A stretch of 64,000 nucleotides of DNA from Epiperipatus broadwayi (GCA_028023455.1 JAQFVV010012394.1:20852353-20916352), one strand, 5' to 3'. Shown: positions 34,103 to 46,418, counted from the first letter of the stretch. The notes: generated by a model from the sequence alone, not told the origin. A program made the numbers and translations.

Positions 34103-34829
34103 TGCTTATTAATTTTTTATATCTAAGTTCAACAAGAAAGATCCGGGGTATTTCTTCTAAATTTCCTGCCAGGTCTTAATTGAAATTTCAATTGAGTTTT
34201 TTCAAAGGGTAGATCAACTTTGTGGTGAATGATGTTTATTCTCATTTTTTTCTTATTGGTAAATATATTATTTTATCATCAAGAGATTATATTTCCCTAC
34301 CCATTATTTGTATCATCAATATTTTTTAAAAAAATTCAAATTAATTTACATGTCGAATTTATATGAATTATTTCTCATATTTTTACAAAAGAAATATGAT
34401 CTTATAAAAAAGACAGTAAAAATCAAATTCCAACAAAAATAACAGTGGATGTTTTTTTTTTTTTGCATAGACTTAAAAGATGCTTTCAGTAGCAATGATA
34501 AAAATGTGATCTGTTATAAAATGGCTTCTCCATAAATAAAATACAATTTCTTTCTATAGACTATATGTCCAGCAATCCAATTGGCCAAGTTAAGCATTTC
34601 TTCTCCCCAAATATTTTATATATCCAATGAGGTAATTTATAGCTTACTCCTCATTATCCAATTATTTCTTTAGACCTGGCTGATTGATTTTTTTCTATAC
34701 CATTTTAATAAAATCTGTTTTAATAATTCCATTATCATGTTTTTATATTTTCAAATTTTGTTATAAAGAGCTAATAAAAAAATCTCTACAATTTTTATTC
34801 TCTTTAAAATCATTTCATCTTATATAATA
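34103..34829. other. AT-rich non-coding region
   Basis: No gene or repeat recognised. Confidence 0.4.
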
Positions 34830-35236
34830 TGTAACGGGCACAGACGTTGTTACATTGTTTTTTTATTAGTAAACATGAAAAAAAATAAAAGTTCGCAAAT
34901 AAAACTTTTTTTTTAAGAATTAAAAATTGAAAATTAAAATTCTATACTAAACTCGTATCTATATAATCGCACAGATAAAAAAAAATTATTAAAATAAAAC
35001 TTTATTAAAAAAAAGAAAAAATATTTTAAAACTAAATTGTCGGTAAAGATTTAAAGATAAAAATATATCTAAGTTTGAACAAAACAAATTAATTAATGTT
35101 ATTGAAAAAAATGGAAATGATTAATTTAATTAGTCAAAGGTAAACTAGCCTTGGGCATTTAAATGTATAAGCATCGGTCAGATAGGAAAACAATATAAAC
35201 TAATAGCCAATGAATGAAAAACAATGGAATCGGACC

Positions 35237-35285
35237 AATCGTCGTGACGTAATGTCCACTGGATCTGAAAGGCTACTATAAAAAG
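35237..35285 (+). promoter_or_regulatory. CCAAT / CRE-like / TATA promoter cluster
   Basis: CCAAT (in GGACCAATCG), TGACGTAA a few bases on, and TATAAAAAG near 35278-35286 occur in the usual order and spacing of an RNA polymerase II promoter. The surroundings are richer in G/C than the neighbourhood. Upstream, TGTAACGGGC at 34830 looks like the start of some gypsy-type LTRs, so the promoter might be inside an LTR; no matching LTR end or second copy was found. Confidence 0.4.
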
Positions 35286-35404
35286 TGAGTGGAATAATAG
35301 ATTATTATGAGAGGTGACTATATGTGTTAGTGCGGAGTTGAAGGAGAAGGGATTGAAAAGACGCACTCTTCCATCCCTTCAGTTGTTATAAAAAAAAAAA
35401 AGAA

Positions 35405-35539
35405 ATGAAACATCGCTTTTCTTATACTGAGGACAACAGGATCATCGGGGGATTTAATGTGGATTCCAAACAGCATGCAATGGATAAAGAAGAATGTTTT
35501 AAAAATCGTAAGAACTTTAAAAACATTTTGAAACACTAA
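35405..35539 (+). CDS. Possible 44-aa ORF downstream of the promoter cluster
   Basis: ATG at 35405, about 125 bp after the TATA-like box, to TAA at 35537-35539. The peptide is hydrophilic and basic (MKHRFSYTEDNRIIGGFNVD at the start). Its codons include many C/G third positions, unlike chance frames nearby. No family was recognised. It may be a first exon or a chance frame. Confidence 0.25.
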   Translation: MKHRFSYTEDNRIIGGFNVDSKQHAMDKEECFKNRKNFKNILKH

Positions 35540-35870
35540 GAACTTTAAAATATAAACTTTCTCAGTATTTAATCTATAAGAAATAGAATCCTATCTGACC
35601 AACGTTATTTATTAATGAGTTATAATTTTATTTAATGTATTTCTTTTTTGTAAAATCATTTCCATTTATTTTTTTTTTTTGTTCTTTAAGTTTTATTTAT
35701 GATTTTTGTTTTGTGATAAATTAAATTATATAAATGTTAAACTTAAGTCGGGCGTGAATGGCTATATAGATTTGTAAAGTTATATTAGGGGAGGGTAATC
35801 TTAGGTTATTTGTTTCATAGTTAAATTGGGTCAATGGGTTGGATATATTGGTGTAATTAGTAGATGTAGT

Positions 35871-35996
35871 ATGAGATTCGCTACAGGCAGAATCACTTTA
35901 TATGCCGCACACACTCATTTTGCCTATGGGAGGAATTATAAGATGGGGACCGCAGTTTCTTCCTATGGAGTTTTTTTTTATTGCTCTTATCGTTAG
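35871..35996 (+). CDS. Possible 41-aa ORF
   Basis: ATG at 35871 to TAG at 35994-35996. It begins MRFATGRITLYAAHTHFAYG and has an unusually high G/C content for this window. It lies in the same 34.8-36.0 kb patch as the promoter cluster. Unrecognised; it could be exon, element remnant or chance. Confidence 0.2.
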   Translation: MRFATGRITLYAAHTHFAYGRNYKMGTAVSSYGVFFYCSYR

Positions 35997-38056
35997 ATGG
36001 ATGTAGTATTCCTATCTGATGAAAGGCAATTTCTTCTTTTAACCTATTTGTGTTGTCATAGTCATATTACATTGAATACATCGATATATCAGATGGATTG
36101 AAATTGATTTGAATGCAAACTTTTGGCCTAAGGTTAAACAAAGATAGAATATTTTCTTTTCAAATGCAAATCTATGTAGTCTAATCATACTCAACACTCT
36201 AAATAAAAATGCATTAAATTTAAATTGGGTATAGACACTTGCATGGGTTCATTACCGGTTAATTATGTTTTTGGTTTTCATATTTGATCAAAATATATAG
36301 ACATTCGGTAAACACTGATACTTTACGGTAAGTATCTAAGATGTATTTATTTCGGATGTCTTTTAAGTTACTGGTGCCAATGCGGTATCTTATGATGAAT
36401 ACCATTGGGTTTCTTGTATTCCCTATGCAATTGGCAGTATCAATGACTTTGTATTTTGATCGTTTATGTTTATTTTAAAATGATTTTGACCATGTAATCT
36501 ATGTAACCGATCTATATTCAACATTAAAAACACATTTTATAAAACAAACTTTTAGAAATCCATCTGTGCGAACTTATAATAGCATAAAAATTAAAAATGT
36601 AAATTTATAAAAATTAAAATGTAAATTAAAATCAAAGTTAAAAATGTAAGTTAAATTTTAAAATATAAACTGATACTAAAATAATTTTAAGTATATATGT
36701 GCGTAAATAAATGTTTGTGTGTTAATTTCTGGCAGTGGCTTATTTTATTCTTTTTTAAAAAATTATTCTTAGATAAGAATTATAAAATATAAATCTCTGC
36801 TGTTCCACTGAGCTAGTGACAATAGGCTAACGACTGGATATCAAAATATATAAACAAAAAAATTTTTTTTTGACTTACATATCTGCCTACTTTATAAATT
36901 TTTCTAGGTTCAAATGCCTAGATGGCACCCTGTAGTGCAGATTGTGGTTAGATTACGTTAAGCTCCATTCTCCGTATCGTTATAATAATTTATTCTGATC
37001 AGTTTTCAACATCCTATAATCCAAAAATGAATGATTAATGCTCACTTTCTCACCTCCACATAGACTTCATTGGCAATCTAAATCTTTATTTCATTTTTTC
37101 TCTTTCTTTAGTGTTTTTATTTAGTATTGTTATCATTTTTATTTTTTACATAACTCCAAACTTTTTTTTATTCACTTTCATTTTACACAATTACACTTTT
37201 TTTTCTCTGATAAATTATTTATATTCTGTCATATCTTGTAATTATATACTATGGTACATTTCTCTACATATTTATGCCATTTCTTATATAAATTTTCTTC
37301 ATTCTACTCAAGAGTTATTTGTTGTAAACTAAGTAGATAACAGTATTATGATATCTGCATTCCCAAATTAGTTTCTGGCTTATAATCTTTATTAATGAAG
37401 GCATATAATCTAAACCCCAAATTAATACTCTTACTCTTTTTGGTATCCATTTTAAACCTAAAACTGTATCAAGTTAATGACTTAACATTTAAAAAAGAAC
37501 CCCAAAGTCTTTAACATTAACAACTTACTTAGATAATAATAGAGATCTTTCTTTAAGCCAGTAACTATATATTTAATAACTTAGAACAATTATACATACA
37601 CACACATATATATATCAGTGATGAAGCATGAATGTTTTAGGAACGGAAGCACACCTTTTTTTTACAATGTTTTTATTTTACTTGTGACATCTTTTATGTA
37701 ATAGCACCTAATATATACATATTACACACATCTAGAAAAATATGAAACTCTCTTATCTGTAAATCAGAGAATATATTATCAATATTCTTTTATCTTCCAA
37801 ATCCTTTTAATTCAAAAGTTTTGACTGTAAATTAGTTCTTAGTATTATTTGAACTTCTTATAATCAATGAGAATGCAAGAATGAGTTAGTCAAGCTCATT
37901 CTCAATCCCTACATATATAAAAACAATTTGACTGTTGGTAAAAAAAAATTGAAAGAGAATTTTTTAAATTGAATTTTAATTAAAGCTTTTAAAAGTTTTA
38001 GTAAATTTTTCTACAGAAGCACTCATTCCATTCAATACACGGGCACTTTGTTCCTG

Positions 38057-38057
<1 letters not shown>
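35997..38057. other. AT-rich non-coding region
   Basis: No gene recognised; low-complexity (CA)n/(TA)n near 37590-37616. Confidence 0.4.

Positions 38058-38096
<39 letters not shown>
38058..38096. repeat. (AT)n microsatellite at an insertion site
   Basis: Uninterrupted AT dinucleotides immediately 5' of the plus-strand RTE-like element. A shorter ATATATAT lies at its 3' end (41380-41388), consistent with a duplicated AT target. Confidence 0.9.
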
Positions 38097-38098
<2 letters not shown>

Positions 38099-41000
38099 TT
38101 GCAGAAAAAAGTTTGCTATTAACTGAAAGGAGACCCTTTGATTCCTCCTGGAGGCCTTAAAGGAACCGAGCAGGGCAAATTCCTAATGTCCACTCTATAC
38201 GTTCTTGTCGTTGCAGCTGTTATTACTATGTGATTATTTATATAGTATACGAACATGGATGGGCTGCTCACCAACACGCATTAGCCAGCATGGTGAGTTT
38301 ATTGGCTTTTTACCTCTGAGTTTAAGATCAAGAAACACCATGGCCTTTCTTTTCAGTGCCTGATAAGGCAGAATGAATGTTTGTGTAAATGATTTTTTTC
38401 CAATCCATGTATACAATTATGACAGACAAAAATAAAGCATGGCCCTTATTCCCAGGAGGCTGTAAAGTCACCAACCAAGGCAGCGGTTGGTGGCCGAAGG
38501 TGGAGGGTGCTAAGAATCCCCTGATTGTGGACCCAGGCTGCCATTTGATGACAACTTTTTATTTAGGTACTTACAACTGCAGATCACTTTCAAGTGAAGG
38601 AAGATTGCAAGAATTAGAAGAAGAACTCTCTTATATTAAATGGGACATTGTTGGACTTTGTGAAGTTAGAAGAAAAGGTGAAGAGACAATTGATTTAAAA
38701 AATGGACATATACTCTATTATAAAGGCACAAATATTGGAAATGCAAGTGGAGTAGGATTCATTATAAATAAAAAGTGGAAGAACAATATTGTGGAGATTG
38801 ATGGTGTATCAGACAGAGTGGCAAGATTAGTTATACACTTAATAGCAGATATCAAATGCAGATAATTCAGGTTTATGCCCGAACAAGTTCTCATAGTGAT
38901 GAAGTAGTAGAAGATTTTTATATGGATGTACAAAAGGCTTTTGACCAGAGTAAACAACATTTTAAAATCGTTATGGGAGACTTTAATGCTAGAATTGGTA
39001 AACAAATGAAAGATGCAAGTGCTGTAGGTAATTTTGGTTATGGTAATAGAAATGAGAGAGGACATAGACTTGTGGAGTTTGCAGAAAAAGAAAAACTTTA
39101 TATTATGAATTCTTTTTTTGAGAAAAATGTTAAAAGGAAATGGACATGGAAGCATCCAAATGAAGGTACAGCAGAATTGGATTATATTTTGACTAATAGG
39201 AAATATCAAGATTGTAATGTTCTTAATAAATTTAACACAGGAAGTGATCATCGATTAGTAAGGTGTAAAATACGTGTTAATGTGAAACTAGAGAGACAAA
39301 AATTATTAAGAAAAACAATATTTACAGTTGATATTCCTAATCTTCAGAAACATTCTTATGAATTTAAATTAGAACTTAGAAATCGGTTTCAAGTACTAGT
39401 AGATTTTGAGCATGATTCAGATTTGAATGAAATTAATATGAAAATAACTGATACATTTTTAAAAACTGCAACAAAGATAGCTGGTAGAAAAAAGCAGCAA
39501 TTGACCAATAAAATTTCTACTGAGACTAGAGAATTTATGAAGAAAAGAAGGAATATGAAGATATACAAAAGTGATGCATTAAAAAGAATTGAATATCTCG
39601 AATTTGGTAAAATGGTGCGGAAAAGAGTTGAAAATAATATAAGAAAGTATAATTGTGAACTAGCAAGGAAAGCTGTAGAAGAAAATAAAAGTCTTAAGAA
39701 TGTAAAACAACATTTTGGTATTGGTAGGAAATTTATATCTGCAATAAGAAAAAAAGATGGAATTGTTACTAAAAAGAGAGATGACATCATGAAATTGGTA
39801 GAAGATTTTTATCAAGAATTATATAGCAATAAAGAACAAGTACCTCCTATATCTATTACATCTTCTGAATTGCCCAGAATTTTAAATGAAGAAGTGAGAC
39901 ATGCAATTAAATGTATGAAGAAGGGAAAGGCTCCAGGTAATGATGGAATTATAATTGATATATTAAAAGAAGCAGGTGAAGAAATAGAATTTTTTTTAGC
40001 AAAGTTATATACCAAATGTCTAAATGATAAAGATGTACTAGATGATTGGAAGAATGCAGTAATAATATTAATATTTAAAAAAGGTGATAAAGAAGATATT
40101 AGAAATTACAGACCTATCAGCCTTTTATCAGTTTTATATAAAATTTTTACCAAGATAATTACAACTCGTCTACAGAGAACATTGGATTTCCACCAACCAA
40201 GAGAACAAGCTGGATTTAAAAGTGGTTTTAGTACAGTAGATCATATCCAGGTGTAGAGAGAAGTTATAGAAAGGACAAATGAATATGAGTTGTCATTATG
40301 TTTTGGATTTGTAGATTATGAAAAGGCATTTGATTCTATAAACATTTCTTCAGTGATTAAAGCATTGGATCATCAAGGTATAGATCCAAGATATTGTCAT
40401 ATTTTGAAGAATATTTATAAAAATGCAACAGCAACAATTAGATTACATAATGATACTGGAAAAGTCAACATTGATAAAGGTGTAAGACAAGGTGACTCCA
40501 TATCTCCAAAACTTTTTACAGCAGTGCTGCAAGAAGTATTTTGTGGATTAAAATGGGAAACTAAAGGAGTGAAAGTAAATGGAGATTATTTAAGTCACTT
40601 AGATTTCGCAGATGATGTAGTTGTTTTTGCAAATAATGCTTCAGAGCTGCAGGATATGTTGCAGGAATTATCAGATGAAAGTAGGAAAGTAGGACTAAAG
40701 ATAAATGTTCAAAAGACTAAAGTAATGTTTAATCGATTTGCTCAAAATATGAAAATAAAGATTGATTATGATGAATTAGAAGAAGTTAACAGTTACAAAT
40801 ACCTTGGTCAGATTATTAATACAGATGGAAACATAATGGAAGAAATTAATCATAGAATTAAACTTGGTTGGAGTGCTTTTGGTAGAAATAACTTGATACT
40901 AAAAGGAAATATGCCTATGTGTTTGAAAAGGAAGGTTTTTAACAAATGTGTTTTACCAGTTCTTACTTATGGATCTGAGACTTGGACACTTAATAGAAGA

Positions 41001-41379
41001 GCAATACAGAGACTTCAGACCACTCAAAGAAGTATGGAGAGATGTATGTTGGGAGTAACACGAAGAGATCGAAAATGCAATGTATGGGTAAGAGAACAAA
41101 CAGGTGTTACTGACCTCATTGAAAAAATTAAAAGATTGAAGTGGAGTTGGGCTGGTCATATTGCTAGAAGAGATGATATTAGATGGACAATTGAAATTTC
41201 AAACTGGATTCCAAGAGATTGTAAAAGATCCAGAAAGAGATCACATGTGAGATGGATGGATGAAATAAGAAAGTGTGCAGGGGTGATGTGGAGAAGAGAT
41301 CAGAGAAGATGGATTAAACTTGGAGAGACCTTCATCCTGAAGTGGATTGATAATGGTTGATAATGATGATGATGATGAT
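38097..41379 (+). mobile_element. Full-length RTE-like non-LTR retrotransposon, copy 2
   Basis: Same family as 16058-19350 in opposite orientation: begins GGTTGCAGAAAAAAG, leader with GCTGCTCACCAACACGC, one long but broken ORF, and ends (GAT)n then ATATATAT. It is colinear with copy 1 over its whole length with few differences, so the two copies are closely related. Confidence 0.95.
38419..41360 (+). pseudogene. RTE-like endonuclease/reverse transcriptase (three-piece pseudogene)
   Basis: Starts MTDKNKAWPLFPGGC like copy 1. A one-base deletion near 38840 breaks the endonuclease; the frame resumes at 38856 (VYARTSSH, GDFNARIG, SDHRLV; the usual VYAPTS is VYARTS here). A six-base deletion removes two residues after LTNRKY. 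A TAG at 40253-40255 replaces a leucine codon after HIQV. From there to 41360 the frame is open: motif A FVDYEKAFDS, motif B GVRQGDSISPKLF, an intact FADD motif C, and the full C-terminus that copy 1 has lost to a frameshift. Near the end about nine bases are missing relative to copy 1. Confidence 0.93.
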
Positions 41380-41428
41380 ATATATATTGAAAACAATATT
41401 TTTTGGATAGTTTTTAATAAAAAATAGA

Positions 41429-41703
41429 CAATGAGATTATATCCATATAAACAGAGATGTTTGCTTTTGATATTGCCAGGAAATTATTAATTTGTATTAA
41501 TTGTCAATTTCCATAAGGTCAAACAACTTTTCTCCATTAATCTATAATAACTTGTTTGTTGGGGACTCCTTTTTCTCCAATAGATCTCAACAAAAGTACT
41601 ATTATAGGTTAATAGAAATAAGCTGCTTAGCTTATAATTAATAGTTCACTGGCAATATCAAAAGCTAAACTTATCTCTGTTTATATGAATACAATCTCAT
41701 TGT
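41429..41703. repeat. 275-bp foldback element
   Basis: 41429-41490 (CAATGAGATTATATCCATAT, AACAGAGATG, GATATTGCCAG) pairs with 41642-41703 (CTGGCAATATC, ATCTCTGTTTATATG, CAATCTCATTG). Pairing continues inward (CAACTTTTCTCC..CTATAATA against TATTATAG..CAACAAAAG). A related half is at 1022-1160 and a possible third near 22080-22200. Confidence 0.8.
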
Positions 41704-42687
41704 ATATATATATACACATATATTGTAACCAGTTGGGTTACATAGCTTTGCAAGAAAAATAAACAATTAGATAGTTGGCAGCATGATCCTGAGGTTAGAG
41801 AATAAAAAATTATTTTATTAATGGGGGAAAATATTTAAATTTTTTTAAATCTCTCAATATTTGTAAAATCACCACATGATAGCATAAAAATTCTCAAACA
41901 TTAAATATATTTAAGAGTATTTTTTTTTTAAAAAAAATAATAATAAAAGAAAGGGAAGAACAAAATAATATTTTAATAACTATGTAAATTTTTTATTTTT
42001 AATTGATCAGAGTTGTTTTCCATTCTTTATCTCTATTTAATGAAAAAGAAAAACCAAATCAGTGCAATTAACAGATTATATTGTAGTAACTTTCTTTTTA
42101 AAAGATTTGATTTTTAATTATAAAGGAATGTCAAGAATTTTATGTTGTTAAATTCTTGTTCTTAACTTATTTTTAATAAATAAGGATATAATTAGCTGAA
42201 TAATTGTTTTTATGAAATTTTATTTAATTGGTTGTCATGAAAATAATAATGTAAGAGACAGATTGTAATTGGCTTGTGGGCAAGTTGTTCTAAAAAATAT
42301 ATGCGATGGGGTGAATTAAGGATTATACCCAATTGTCTAGAGAGGTTATTGCTAACTTAACTGTTGAAGATATGATTCTACCAAGAGAGTGCTTTGAGAG
42401 AAAAAAATGACCAAAGCAATGTTTGGCCATGTTGAATTCCTTGCTCATTTACTTTACAAGTCTTATAGGCTCCACACCCATGGTACAGTTCTGAGCCTGG
42501 CAGACAATTCAGTATTCTACTGATAGAAATCACAGCTTCTCTGAAGAGCTTATTCAAAAAAAGTTTAAAATGTAGATACATGCAGTGCAGAGATAAAACA
42601 TTGGAGCATCATGAATACACTGCATCCCTATGTCTATAAGAATATTGCTATCCACCATCAGCACTGAAGGCATTGCTACAATACTTC
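41704..42687. other. Region downstream of the gag-like frame
   Basis: AT-rich. A less AT-rich patch at 42378-42640 may be further decayed sequence of the adjacent retroelement (minus strand), but no protease or reverse transcriptase motif can be read. Confidence 0.35.
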
Positions 42688-44484
42688 CTAATATTTACCC
42701 CCAATTTCTTCAAAGTATCTTTTTCCCTCAGTTTCAGTTTCATTGTCTTGCTCATTTTTGTTTCCTTGTTCAGAAGTATAACTGCATCCTGTTTTAGTAG
42801 ACTGGAGATCATGATCAGTTCTCCAATAATAACTCTGTGTTGTGAGGTGATATACTCCTGGTTTGTTCAATATTTGTGTTCTGTCATGAGATGAAGAACA
42901 ACAATCCTGATGAGTATTTCCTTCATAAATGGTTGATCCACTTCCAGATCTTCTAACTATTTGGGTTCTGGTAGGACTATTTAGGTCATCAGTTGAATTT
43001 CTCTTCTTCTTCTTCCATAGTGGCACTTCATTTCTTCTGTTATGATACCATGATGGTCTCTTGAGTTTTCACTTTCCACATTTTTTAGCATTCATATGTG
43101 GATTACTATCTTTTCAGTATGTCAATTTAGTTGGAGGTTTAAATCACTCTTCAGCATATGCAGGTTTGCTGCTGTCAAATGCATTAAAAAGTTCAGCTAC
43201 CTGCTCAATTGTACACCTGTCAGTGCCAATCAACACCTTTCAGTATGGATTGGGAAGTTGTCTAGTATTTTTATTATTTGTAATTCTGAGAGAGGCTCTG
43301 CAGAGAATGCTTTCAATTTTGTTATTTGCTTTCTATAAAATAGATTGTAGGGCTCACTAGGATGACACTTGGGATACTTTATGTTTAACCCCTTTCTGAT
43401 AATCCTACCATTAGCAGCACTTCATGATTGCCTGCTTAAACTCAATAAAATTTATGAGGATGGATGAATAACAAATCCCATGCCTGGGATGCACCTTAAA
43501 GATGGCTACAAAATATTGTTATTTTTGCCTCTTTAGTCATGTCATTAATGCTGAGATAGGTTTCCAGACAATTAACAAATTCAATGGGTACCTCACTATA
43601 ATTTCCTTTAAAAGTCCTTATTTTAAGGAACTGGTTTACAATTCCAAGCATTTGGTTTGTATATTGGCTCTCTATCTTTACTTCTTCTATCTTTGTATTT
43701 TCAATTTCTTCTTTTTTAAATATATACATGGTGTTTTTGCTTTTGGTTTGACTATCTTGTCCAAGGTCCTCCTCCAATTGTTTTACTAATTCTTTGGTTC
43801 TATCATCATCTCTGACCTGCAGGAATTTAATTTGATTAGTCAGGTCCCTATATGCTCTTCTACCAATTCCAGGCTTTGCTGACTTGCCTCCTGCACTTGA
43901 ATAATTGTATTAGCCATTACTCATTGTATCTTTTATTTTCATATCCTGTTCTTCTTTGTTTAGTCTCATTTCATTCAGAATTTCTTCTTTAATCTGTTTG
44001 ACTCAGTCTGTTATTTCATTAGCCAGATTTTTACTGTTTTCATCAAATTTCTGTAGCATATCTACTTTTATTTCTTTCAACATTTCTTCTCTTATTTTTC
44101 TATTTTCTGCTTTTTGTTGATTCTTTATATTAACATCTTCTCTTTGTTGGTCTCTCTTTATATTCTCTTCTTCTCTTTGTTTATTATCTTCTCTTTGTTG
44201 GTCTCTCTTTATTCTCTTCTTCTCTTTGCTTATTATCTTCTCTTTGTTGGTCTCTCTTTATTCTCTTCTTCTCTTTGTTTATTATCATTCATCACTTTGT
44301 TGATCTTTCTTTTTATTCTCTTCTTCTTTTGTTGGTCTCTCTTTTTATTATCTTCTTTAAACATTTCTAATAATTGAGATAACATGGAAGCCTCCTCTAT
44401 TCTCTGAATTCTTTCCATGGGTTGCTAATCATCACCTTTTGGATTATTTTTTCCCATCTTTTTTGCTTTTTCTCTTGCTGTCAT
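42688..44484 (-). pseudogene. Decayed retrotransposon Gag-like protein
   Basis: On the minus strand a broken frame runs from ATG near 44484 (MTAREKAKKMGKN, with a TAG a few codons on) through a charged repeat region (44233-44418, EENKERPTKR units). A coiled-coil-like stretch follows, then 43777-43496. That piece holds RTFKGNYSEVPIEFVNCLET, an F-x-G...P-x-x-F pattern like the capsid part of Ty3/gypsy Gag. Past a stop the text reads GASQAWDLL, matching the usual L-x-G-x-A...W. A later piece, 43026-42688, is a Ser/Thr/Asp-rich tail. At least four stops or frameshifts disrupt it, and no pol region was found. Confidence 0.55.
44130..44350 (-). repeat. Tandem repeat inside the gag-like frame
   Basis: Several units of CTCTTCTTCTCTTTG / TTATTATCTTCTCTTTG / TTGGTCTCTCTTTATT. 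On the minus strand they encode repeated charged segments (EEN-KERPTKR, EDNKQRE), giving a probable extended coiled coil of variable length. Confidence 0.8.
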
Positions 44485-45887
44485 ATATGTTTCTATTATA
44501 GACTTTTATTCTTAAAAAAATGGTATTGAATTATTTTTACACTAGAACTACAAATCTGAACTTTAAAAAATATCTTACAAAATAAACTTGACATCACCTC
44601 CTCTTCCATGCAATCATATTTTATGTTACCTAACATGTCTACTATATTATTATTGCCCTTAATCTGCTTTTCATTCAACCTTATTGTCTCAATACCTAGT
44701 TTTATTTTATTAATTTATTTTCTCTGCTTTATTCTCCAATTCCATCCTGTTCATGAGTGCGTGACCAATTTCCATTTCTATTGTATTTTTTGTGTTATAA
44801 GTATATATGTACATACAAGCACAAGTTCATGTCAAGAAACATTTATCAAAACCCCTTTTTAGAGATCTGATGAGAATCTAACAGCAAAATAATGCATGGC
44901 AACTTGCAATTTTGGGATAGATACAGAATCCAGTCACTGGACTATAAATATATAATGCAGCATGAACATCCAAAGGTCTATCTCAATTTAGACACTATAA
45001 GCTCCCCAACTCTTGATATGGAATAAAAATGCAAAAATCTTTGCAAAGTCCTGATCCTTTGAGTCTTAGGGGCTGGAAAATATAAAACTATGCCTTGCTA
45101 TCTTTCTTGGAGGCTAAAAAGCTGGAGATCATGACTGGAATATGTTAACTGGACCATCATAAACAATCAAAAAATCTGAAGATTGTAGCAATGGCTGAGA
45201 AAGAACCCTCAATGGAGTTTCATGATCAGATTTATTAAAAAGGCAAACCAAATAAATGAGAATAGTAAAAAAAAAGTAATAATTAATTAAAAAGTAGTTT
45301 TTAAAATGTAATAAAATGATTGTATATATTTTTATTGAAAAGCAGGTGGGGAAAAGGAGTAGAAAAAAAAAGAATTACAGAAAACTCTCTTTTTTATAAA
45401 TTAAAAGAATAAATGTGTAAAAATAAATGTTAATGAAAAATCTAAAATAAAAAAATTAATTAGTTTTTGAATGCCAGTAAAAAAATTCCTGACTGATAAT
45501 GACATTGAAATTGTAATAATTAAAAACTATGTAAACTATATCTTCGTAATAAAAGCAAAGAGATAGTAGATTATTCTAGAAAAAAGTCTATATTAAGAAA
45601 AAATGTAAAAATCACTTAAATTAAAGAACAATGTAAATTTAATTAAAAAATAGATTTAAAGTTATGATAAGAAAAAGAATGAAAGAGAAACAAGTATAAA
45701 AAGTCACAACCATCTATTGTTATTTATTCTGCTCTTGAGTCTGTACATCATTTCGGTCTTCATACTGTTATTGATTCATTACATTATTCATTGCTCCAGA
45801 GATTCAGAAATATAAGGACAGAATAGCAGAATCTACAGAATTAGCAACATGAATTGCTAGACCACTTTAGAAGTGTCCAACTGGGCT
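44485..45887. other. Non-coding or unrecognised region
   Basis: No gene recognised. It may include the leader of the gag-bearing element, but no LTR pair was identified. Confidence 0.35.
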
Positions 45888-46067
45888 TCAGGTTCTAAAG
45901 TCTTCCACAAAATCAACTGTATCCACCTCAACTTTCACTGGAAACTGATGCCAAAATGGTGAAGTAGATGCTTCCACAAATGCTCTCCCATTGTCAAGCT
46001 GAAAAATGGAAGGCAAATCCTGAAACCATTGATGGAGACCTAAAAACCAATCAGTTGGAAATTGACA
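45888..46067 (-). pseudogene. Unrecognised 59-codon coding-like remnant
   Basis: Open frame on the minus strand from TGT at 46067 to TGA at 45888-45890. Its texture is protein-like: QFPTDWFLGLHQWFQDLPSI, then FQLDNGRAFVEAS and WHQFPVKVEVDTVDFVEDF. LDNGRAF faintly recalls the 'DNG..F' of retroviral-type integrases, but the surrounding motifs are missing, so no assignment is made. It lies upstream of the gag-like frame on the same strand. Confidence 0.25.
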
Positions 46068-46269
46068 ATCATGAAAACCTAGATAAATATATTTTGATCA
46101 CTGTCTATAAAAACTAATTTTATATCCAATGAACTTTAATGAGGGATTATTGTAATTTTGGCCTGAAAGCAATCTTTTCTTATGTAAAATTTGTTATGCG
46201 ATATTCTGTTAAATATGTAATAGCTGAAATACACAGGCTTATATATACCTATGTCTATATATGTAATAG

Positions 46270-46418
46270 ACAGGGTATGAGCACAGACTTTCACATGACC
46301 CATCAGTCTCCACACTATCTCCTAACACTGATACAACTGAACACACATATGTCAAAAAGATAAATAATCACCAATATACGTATTTCATGCTATACCAGCA
46401 ATCATCAATTGGTCCAAT
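46270..46418 (-). repeat. Hammerhead-bearing unit, decayed copy
   Basis: Contains the unit end (GAGCACAGACTTTCACATGACC), the middle (CACTATCTC, GATACAACTGA, ACATATG.CAAAAAGATAAATAATC) and the hammerhead complement (ATTTCATGCT.TACCAGCAATCATCAATTGGTCC). The order is as at 62.99-63.13 kb. Confidence 0.7.
46362..46418 (-). ncRNA. Hammerhead motif, family A, inactive copy
   Basis: Minus strand: CCAA, TTGATGA (first core C changed to T), helix II TTGCTG/TAGCAT, GAAA, TACGTA, TA, TTGG. The palindromic helix III sequence ATACGTAT is kept, but the core change should block cleavage. Confidence 0.55.

Noticed and set aside
36012-36045. CTGATGA at ~36018 as another hammerhead
   Set aside because: No helix II hairpin and no GAAA at the right distance.
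44865-44890. CTGATGAGAATCTAACAGC as a hammerhead
   Set aside because: Lacks GAAA and any pairing partner for helix I.
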